From positions 171,248 through 235,247 of the forward strand of contig QKWP01000600.1 of assembly GCA_003550325.1 (NCBI GenBank): DNA of 64,000 bases, in the 5' to 3' direction. The DNA is from Gigaspora rosea. Lineage: Eukaryota; Glomeromycota; Glomeromycetes; Diversisporales; Gigasporaceae. A program made the translations under genes and the position numbers. The notes under the pieces were generated by a model. The model did not search any database, was not told the DNA's origin, and saw only the letters and a list, made by a program, of their open reading frames with translations. Below are positions 57,719-64,000 of this stretch, one piece after another (position 1 is the first letter of the stretch; every line of letters starts with the position of its first letter).

Positions 57719-57957
57719 ATACATGAGGACAAAAGCATTTCGGGTTCTAAAACCCGAAATTAAAATTTGAAGATGAAATTGTTTTTGACCTATTTTACTT
57801 GAAAGACGAAATTATTTGATACTTTTTTTGAATAGACAAAATTATAAGGAACATATCTATATAAATTTTATTTGCTCTTCCTTATAAAAAATTTTAATTT
57901 TCTTTAATGAAGACAAAATAAGCCTTTTTCAAAAATCAATTTCGGTGGCATCACTAG
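57719..57957 (+). repeat. Dispersed ~235-bp repeat, copy 3, inside hAT-B
   Basis: ACATGAGGACAAAAGCATTT start to GGTGGCATCACTAG end. Starts with the palindrome CGGGTTCTAAAACCCG. Matches 1-155 and 47252-47478. Confidence 0.9.
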
Positions 57958-58303
57958 TTTACACTAAGCTACGAGTAATTAAAAAAGGCATCTAGAGAGT
58001 AATTCGTGGTAGTATTTGAACAGTGATAGTACTGTTAGTACAAAAGAAATGATCGTGGCTTTGAGGCTAAAGTAGCGCAGAATCAATAATATTCAGCTGC
58101 TATTATTTAGACCGTTTAAAGTTAATCACTCTCCCCCTTCCCCTTTGATGCCACGTACATACGTACGATGTTCTTTTTCTCAGATGAATACATTATATAA
58201 TTAATTAATTATTTAATTAATTATTAGGCTATAGCTTACTGTAAGTAAACAAGACATAGTTAAGATTAAATCTCAATGAGAAAATAAATAGATGTGTATT
58301 AGT

Positions 58304-58408
58304 GATGCCTGACAAAATGACGAAATCTGACGAAACCATAAGTTTCGTCAAGGTTCGTCATTGACGAAACTTATGGTTCCGTCAGGTTTCGTCATTTTGT
58401 TAGGCATC
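58304..58408. mobile_element. 105-bp perfect hairpin
   Basis: GATGCCTGACAAAATGACGA ... CGTCATTTTGTTAGGCATC with 48-base arms around GGTTCGTCA. Internally repetitive in TGACGAAAC. A very small MITE or a structure-driven duplication. Confidence 0.85.
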
Positions 58409-58486
58409 TATAATGTGTATGAATATGGATGCTATGTACTGGTATCTTCTATATATACCTTGTACATTACGTAGTATGTTATTTAC

Positions 58487-58668
58487 GTAAACTGCTGGTA
58501 TCCGGGGTACTGATTTAACTGCTATATACATATGTATAATATAAATATCCCCGGGTATTTTTTTGTGAAGTATACAATGTATGATACCCAGGTATAAATT
58601 TAAATTAAACCATTAAACATCACCGGTATAAATCATAGAGGAGTATACAAGTTAGCAGTTTACAGTAT
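58487..58668. mobile_element. ~182-bp TIR element
   Basis: GTAAACTGCTGGTATCCG ... ACTTGTATACTCC-type inverse ending GCAGTTTAC at 58668. Interior has TATCCCCGGGTA and GATACCCAGG words; layout resembles 20179-20467. Confidence 0.65.
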
Positions 58669-60504
58669 CCGCAAAACCTTAATATGTTAGCTTTCAGGCC
58701 CCTTTGAAACTCAGAAGACCATTATTTTGTATTAAAATGTAATATTTGTAGTATTAATACAAAACTTTTAAGCCAATCAATAATAAAAAATAAATAAATA
58801 TAATATAACAGAGTGAAACCTGCGAAAGTGGTTACGTTATTGATGCAGACACTATCTGAAATAGTAAACAACCTATCACTAACACTAACTAAGTAAGATC
58901 TGCATCAACAATGTAACTATCACCGTCTCAGATCCTATAATTGGCTCGCCACATCTACACCATGTTTATACTTGCGTGCCAGGTGGTGCACCAATATGGT
59001 GCACCATTGGCGTCACCAAGTGCCATGCACCAGCAATCCTACTCAGTGGTCAACAACATGGGATTCCTGTGAATCTATCTTACATAATGAAGCTAATATT
59101 AAAGCAGTAAAGTTTTATACAGATCAGAGTATTTGCTACATATCCATCATCTTGATATAGCAAGTGACGGGAAGAGAAACCTGTAAATCAGTGATATTAC
59201 TCCTAAGGGGTAGATTTCACTGCAATAACGATAAATGAAATGATTTGCAGGTTTTCTCTTCCCGCACTCTAATATTTTTTTAATTTTTTGCTTATAGATT
59301 TTGAAACAAGAGCCCCAAATTTTTGTCCGTGCAAGCACTGTAAAAAATCTAATTAACGATCGCCAATTTTGGATTGACATTGAACAACTCAGAAATATTC
59401 TTGGTCCTGTCAAACGAGCTGTCAAAAATGTAGAGTTTCGGACCACCTCATTAGCTAACATATTTGTTGAGCTCATTAAAATAGCAATTACAATTCAGGA
59501 AACGTCTGTTTTATACAGTAACCAATTTCGGCGTGATTGCATTGCTATATATAATAAGCGATGGAAAGAATTTGATTTCGAATTGTATCTTTTATCCTTT
59601 TTTTTACACCCAATTTATCGTGGTATTTAGAAGTCAATATATATTGTTTATTGTACATATTTTTATTTTATTTTATTTATTTATTTATTTCTCTTTCTCT
59701 TATAATAGGTAATTTTTTCGAAGTTGGTGTTTATAAAAATTATGTTCTTAGAAAGTTGATGGAAATATGGAAACAAATAGGTGGAGGCGATATAAGTGCT
59801 GGCATTTTAAAATCCCAAATGAATTTATACAAAAATCACAGGCCCCTTTTTGATGATTAATTTATTCTATCTACCGATACACTTACCAATTGGTAGATAT
59901 CGGTTGAGCTTAAAAAAAGCAAAGATCATATAAAAACCCTTGCCCTAAAAGTCCATTCAGTTTCACCTCATAACACTGCCTGTGAGCGACTTTTCAGTAT
60001 ATTAAATTGGTATCTTGGAAAAAGACGAACCAGGTGTGTCAATTTTCTCTTTTATTGTAATTTTTACATTATTATTAAAATGCCTTTTTTATTTTTTTAT
60101 TTTTTAGATTAAGTATCGAACGTCTAGAAGTTATGGTCCAGATGCACTCATTTTTGGTCGAGAATGCCCAATCAGAACTTAATTACGTGGATCAGAATCT
60201 TCGCCAAGAAGACCTATTATCTATTTTCAATAAAATCGCAAGTTCTTTAAAAGATGGGTCTGATTTATTTAGTGAAGAAGAATCATTTGTTTTTTTGGAA
60301 GATCCTGCAGAGGAAACTACAGAAAAAACTGAGGAAGAATTAGAGGACTTAGTTAATGAAAATTCAACAAATTTAGAAGTTGGAGCCTTTATATCTTTAT
60401 CTTCCAAATTAGAGCCCAATGAATCCTTAAGTTTAAATAAAGAGATTATACACGGAAATAAGGACTTCGATATAGATGATCTGATTAGTGATTTAGATCA
60501 ATAA

Positions 60505-61103
60505 TAATATTCATGTCAAAGAAAGAGCATGTATATTAGATATAGGGAAGCGCTTACAAATTTAATTACTAGAAGCTAAAAAATTAGATGCAACTTATCT
60601 CCTGATGGAAAAAGCACCTGCAGAATTAATCATTAAAATGATAAGGATGCATTATCGAAGCAACAGCATTATTTTAAATAGACTGTGCTGTTTTAGTTAT
60701 TCGTATATTGGATTTATCGCTGTCTAGTAAGTATTCGTATTTTTTAGTTGAATTGTACTAAAAAATTATCAGTTTTGACTATCCATAAGTAATCGCCTTG
60801 TCCTTTAGCTGTACCAGTTATTATACGTTTTAATTTATCTTGACCAATAATACCGTATACCCGATGATTAATAGATTAATAACATCTTTTCGTATTAATG
60901 CTTAATATTGACTCGTGCATACTGATGAATTTATTTAAGGTGGGTTAATAAAATAATAATACTTTCACTTATAATTGATTACTATATGTCGCATTAATTA
61001 TTAAATACTTTTTTAGTATAAAATAATATTGCAATGACGTGAACTACAAATAATAACTATTACCCGCATGATCCTCAACACAAGAAAAAAGCTTAAAAAA
61101 TTA
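60505..61103. other. Mostly unassigned; short coding-like relic at 60530-60690
   Basis: Plus-strand reading LEAKKLDATYLLMEKAPAEL, IIKMIRMHYRSNSIILN suggests a gene fragment, not recognised. Rest AT-rich. The right end of hAT-A was sought here and not found. Confidence 0.35.
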
Positions 61104-61301
61104 CTTACTGATAACGCCTTTTCATACTAACATATGCTATCTCCGTGGATGAAAATTACACCCAATGATATCTGTGAACAAATTTTAAAGCTTGCAAATA
61201 AAGGTATAACACCCTCGCAAATTTGTGTGATTCTCTAAAATTCATGTGATTTTAGACCAGTTAAAAATATTACTATAAATAAGATTCTTCGAATTTTGAA
61301 G
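61104..61301 (+). pseudogene. Ribosomal protein uS15 (RPS13) fragment
   Basis: One frame reads [70 protein letters not shown]. This matches the central part of cytosolic small-subunit protein uS15, where the family has ALPY, P-x-W-L-K, E-Q-I-x-K-L-A-K-K-G-x-T-P-S-Q-I-G-V-I-L-R-D-S and G-N-K-I-L-R-I-L-K. About 66 of ~150 codons are present. Arg of ILRDS reads TAA. It probably ends at an old exon border (T-run after 61315). Lies inside the 11.56-kb TIR element, so it is likely captured host sequence. Confidence 0.85.
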
Positions 61302-62355
61302 TTTAACGATAGACATTCTTTTTTTATTTTTTTTTTTTTAATTGAATCAAAAATCCATCATTTTGCCAAATTCTATAAAACGACATCTCTGGACTAGAAA
61401 TAGTATCCTTAGACTTGCCCTTTATATTATCTGGAAATTTGTCTTTTAGTTATTCTACGTATAACACAGTAAGGCAAATTAACAGATCTATCGATACAGA
61501 TTTAACGGTTAATGTAAAGATTTAGTTTTTGGGGAATTCAAATCTCTACATTTATTATCATAGTTTGCCTTTTTTATACTAAATAAATATTGGATAGAAT
61601 ATAACAGGCCAGAAAATTTTATATATGGCGCATTATCCTTAATGATCACATTCAAGTTAGATCAATGCCAAATTACAAGGGATATACTTTTTTTTACTTG
61701 AATAAAATTTTGATAATTAAAAAAATTTTTATTGGGGCAAGGCAGCGTAGTAAGGCCGATATAAACCTTTTATCAGTTAGTGAATTCTTAACAAATTTTT
61801 ATTCAGATAATTTTGAGTCACTTGCACAATTAGTCGTAGCAATTAATATATTATTAATTGAATGCAAACTGATTTTATATGTACAGTTGTATTTATTGTT
61901 TATAATAAATATTAAAAAGGCTAAGAATTATTATTATTTTGTCCGTTCTTAAGCGCATTTTCTTATATTATGCAATCAATAAATTCATACACAATTCTTG
62001 TTCATAGCCACAAGTGAATATGAAGCTTTTTTTTTTTTTGTTAAAAAAAAAAAAGATATTATAGTAAAACTATCCGATTGACAATAACAAGAGCAAAATT
62101 GAAATTTTACTTCAATAATAAACATTCAAATTTAAGTTTTCTTCTATCACGTTACTTTATAACGAACTGAATACTTTGAAAAAAAAGTTTTTTCAAGATT
62201 AACATTCACCATGTTTATTCATTTTACAGAATTGACTACACGAAGTACCCATCTACATTCTATTTATAATAATAGTTTATATAACTTATAAAATTAATGA
62301 CAGGGTTAAACCTGTGTTAAATCTGCTATGCAGATTACATGAGGGTAAAATTCGC
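61302..62355. other. Unassigned, with coding-like fragments at 61590-61690 and 61735-61880
   Basis: 61590: YWIEYNRPENFIYGALSLMI; 61735: GARQRSKADINLLSVSEFLT then FESLAQLVVAINILLIEC. Not recognised; could be more captured sequence. Remainder AT-rich. Confidence 0.35.
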
Positions 62356-62525
62356 GTTAACAATAAAACAACGATTTTGGTACCATTCAATTCGTTTCAT
62401 AGAGACGAATCGAATGGTACCAAAATCCTTAAATCTGGACTACTGGTTCACATGTTATTGCAAAATTTGTTGAAATTTTCTAGGATCACAGATTTGTACA
62501 GATCTGCGCCTTATTTATTTTCCCA

Positions 62526-63264
62526 ATAGATGCTGATCTAGCAATGCAAGTAGCTATAACAACTAAATATTCTAAAGACATTGTTCGACATTGTGCATTT
62601 CATATTCGACAAAATTTAGTTAAAAGACTTAAGAAGAAACTTCATAATAAGTGGGATAATTTTATTTCTGATTTTTATACATTGAGAAATTCGCTAGTAG
62701 TATCTGATTTTGAACATCATTGAATGGAATTAATAAATAATTATTTAGAAGTTCAAAAATATTGTGATAGAGTTTTGTATTCAACTAAGGAATGTTGGGC
62801 ACACGCATTTACGAAGCATAAATTTTCAGCAAATACTCATTCAACACAACGTGCTAAAAGTATAAATCATATTATGAAGCTAGAAGTAAACTCAGGAAAT
62901 TCTTTATGTCAACTTCAAACTGGAATTGAGTTGTGGCTTAAGGATGAGGTTAAGTATGCAAAGTTTCAGGAGTTTAGAAATATAAATCCTACTACTGGAC
63001 TTCCACATGTTTCTAATACGATTTTTAAGCAAGTTGATAATATATATAAAAAAGTATTTAACTCCAAATTCATCAGCCCTACAAAGGAAACAAATATTTG
63101 AAAGCCTTCTGTATAGATATTTATTATATGATAAGCTTAAAGTTAATTCTAGTCAGCAATTAGACTATAGAGCAGGATTTATAGAAGATAATTATAAAGA
63201 GCTGCAGATTCTATTAGATATGGCTTTAGAGGATTGTTCTGGTAGTGTAGTAATCGAAATTTAG
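62526..63264 (+). pseudogene. MULE transposase, C-terminal part (split gene)
   Basis: Continues IFTD from 50956: IDADLAMQVAITTKY, IVRHCAFHIRQNLVKRLKKK, SDFEHH-TGA-MELINNYLEV, CWAHAFTKHKFSANTHSTQR, AKSINHIMKLEV, frameshift near 63040, SSALQRKQIFESLLYRYLLY, LQILLDMALEDCSGS, stop at 63262-63264. STQRxExxN normally supplies the catalytic Glu; here the codon is AAA (Lys), one transition from GAA. No zinc SWIM domain is seen before the stop. Confidence 0.88.
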
Positions 63265-63334
63265 GAGGTTAGACATATCCAAAGTACAACAAACATCGGC
63301 AAATTTTATATATAGATATATATCGATTACTAAC

Positions 63335-63500
63335 CGGTAGGGTGCGGAACGGGCCGGGTCGGGCCGGGCTTGCTTAGACCCGAAACTCAGCCCGAAAATT
63401 ATTTGTAAGCCCGAGCCCGGCCCGTGAAAAAAAAAAGCCCGTAAAATAAACCTGGCCAGGCCTGATTTAAACTATACCCGACCCGGCCCGGCCCGCAGAT
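63335..63500. repeat. GGGCCGGG / CCCGGCCC inverted GC-rich patch
   Basis: TAGGGTGCGGAACGGGCCGG at 63338 and CCCGACCCGGCCCGGCCCGC at ~63478 face each other. The layout is that of a small TIR element; TAGGGTG recalls hAT ends. Strikingly GC-rich for this window. Confidence 0.6.
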
Positions 63501-64000
63501 TTATATGCATTACTAAAATTTTTTTATATACAGCTATTATCCTAATTCCTGGACATCTATAAAAATTTGCCGAATGATGTTTCGGCCGATCCGGTTAAGT
63601 TATAGAATATTTATTTAATGGTATCAGGTTCATTTGGTTTCGATCAACTTACCAATAATTAAAACTTAATTCGCAGAGAATTAATTTTAGGTTAAGTTAT
63701 TTTACAATCGATTATTCACAGACAAGTCCATTTCACAAAAGCTATTTCACCAAAAAGCTAATTCGCAGGCAAATTAATTCTAGTCATTGTCATTAGAGTT
63801 AAGTTTAGGTTTAAAGTTGGTGCAATTTATAAATAAATTGTCGATACAATATATTGAATTAAATAAATATCTACGAACTAAGTTTTCAACACGCGTTTGT
63901 CAGTGAAATAATGCTGATGTAAATTCATTTATTTATTATGGTCGATTGTTTTATTTTTATTTCAAAAGAGTCAACAATATAATTTAGCCACAAGAATAAT
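63501..64000. other. Gene-free AT-rich stretch
   Basis: Repeated TTCACAxAAG/AATTCGCAG words at 63670-63770; no gene. Confidence 0.5.

Larger units (their letters stand above)
53453..59041 (-). mobile_element. hAT-B: complete 5,589-bp hAT transposon
   Basis: Ends TAGGGTTGCTGGTGCA (53453) and inverse TGCACCAGCAATCCTA (to 59041), one transition apart. Flanked by CTCGGTGG (53445-53452) and CTCAGTGG (59042-59049). 8-bp duplication is diagnostic of hAT. Subterminal GGTGCACCA / TGGTGCA words repeat at both ends (53505-53550, 58975-59030). Carries its own transposase on the minus strand. Inserted in hAT-A codons for TKTRW|STTWDS, which join cleanly on excision. Confidence 0.95.
52015..60504 (+). pseudogene. 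hAT transposase gene A (BED finger, hATC), interrupted twice
   Basis: Exons by eye: 52015-52691, 53036-53452, 59050-59106, 59298-59622, 59709-60033, 60108-60504. Introns after 59106, 59622 and 60033 are GT-AG and phase-consistent. About 730 codons. BED finger ~52140-52290 (IWDEFN, CKYCSLKW, IKCKGK with Cys/His spacing), hAT core NLTLCIDGWCSPLKHSIY, VVITSERKQYVYSLRDFSK, TAIVSDAESSMVAAKQQI, IRCIAHHIQL, then VSPHNTACERLFS...KRRTRL (hAT C-terminal dimerisation, ~59960-60115), and an acidic tail. Damage: frameshift before 52136, TAA at ~59858, TAG at 59894 where a second Trp is expected, a 340-bp MITE, and the hAT-B element. Cannot be expressed as is. Confidence 0.9.
50966..62525. mobile_element. 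11.56-kb TIR element inserted in the MULE transposase
   Basis: Left end from 50966: GGAAAATAAATAAGGCGCAG, ATCTGCACAAATCTGCGATC, then a palindrome GGTACCATTCGATTCGTCTC. The right end is the inverse (62356-62525) with about 15% divergence over ~170 bp. Long TIRs and ~9-bp target fit a Mutator-like element, though no MULE transposase of its own is inside. Contents: AAATCCC minisatellite, hAT-A gene, hAT-B element, uS15 fragment. Without the later insertions it would be ~5.6 kb. Whether hAT-A arrived as cargo or by its own insertion is open, as I could not find its termini. Confidence 0.85.

Noticed and set aside
31214..63264. Alternative genetic code with TGA read as Trp throughout
   Set aside because: The intact gene at 9611-11575 and many positions in the LINE and hAT genes use TGG for Trp, and TAA/TAG stops occur too; decay explains all.

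Overview
The window reads as nuclear DNA of a very AT-rich eukaryote whose coding relics have short GT-AG introns. Its closest match is an arbuscular mycorrhizal fungus (Glomeromycotina, Rhizophagus-like). The evidence is an expanded-family protein kinase relic with the GVLPYIAPE-type activation segment, MULE and BED-type hAT transposases of the kind abundant in those fungi, and intron/exon style. The organism call is inference from recognised families, not a database match. I saw no rRNA, no intact tRNA, no CRISPR and no prokaryotic operon structure.

Layout: 1-5651 is a satellite of about 23 units whose monomers carry intron splice signals; it abuts a coding relic (5652-5960) that resembles the monomer. 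5961-9600 is gene-free and holds several inverted-repeat elements. 9611-11575 (minus) is the only gene that looks intact: five exons encoding a 548-residue protein that is almost half perfect heptad repeats. 11700-21640 is a graveyard of small TIR elements, palindromic AT satellites and a possible spliced non-coding transcript. 21448-25438 is repeated almost exactly at 25440-29433, with a single N at the join, so it is probably an unmerged contig overlap rather than biology. 29900-31030 is a minisatellite. 31214-38551 is a decayed non-LTR (LINE) retrotransposon with ORF1, APE endonuclease, reverse transcriptase and a terminal CCHC knuckle. 38555-46960 (minus) is one large gene broken by at least four transposon insertions, several with exact target-site duplications that allow the empty site to be read. 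48118-48399 is a dead kinase relic.

49723-63264 is a nested stack. A MULE transposase gene is split by an 11.56-kb element with about 170-bp TIRs. That element holds an hAT transposase gene (hAT-A) and a ribosomal protein uS15 (RPS13) pseudogene fragment. hAT-A is itself split by a 340-bp MITE and by a 5.6-kb complete hAT element (hAT-B) with its own transposase on the opposite strand. hAT-B in turn has picked up a dispersed repeat and hairpins.

Across these relics most premature stops fall where Trp (TGG) or Gln (CAA/CAG) is expected, pointing to C-to-T decay as in RIP or methyl-cytosine deamination. Coordinates of relics and repeat boundaries come from reading by eye and may be off by a few bases.
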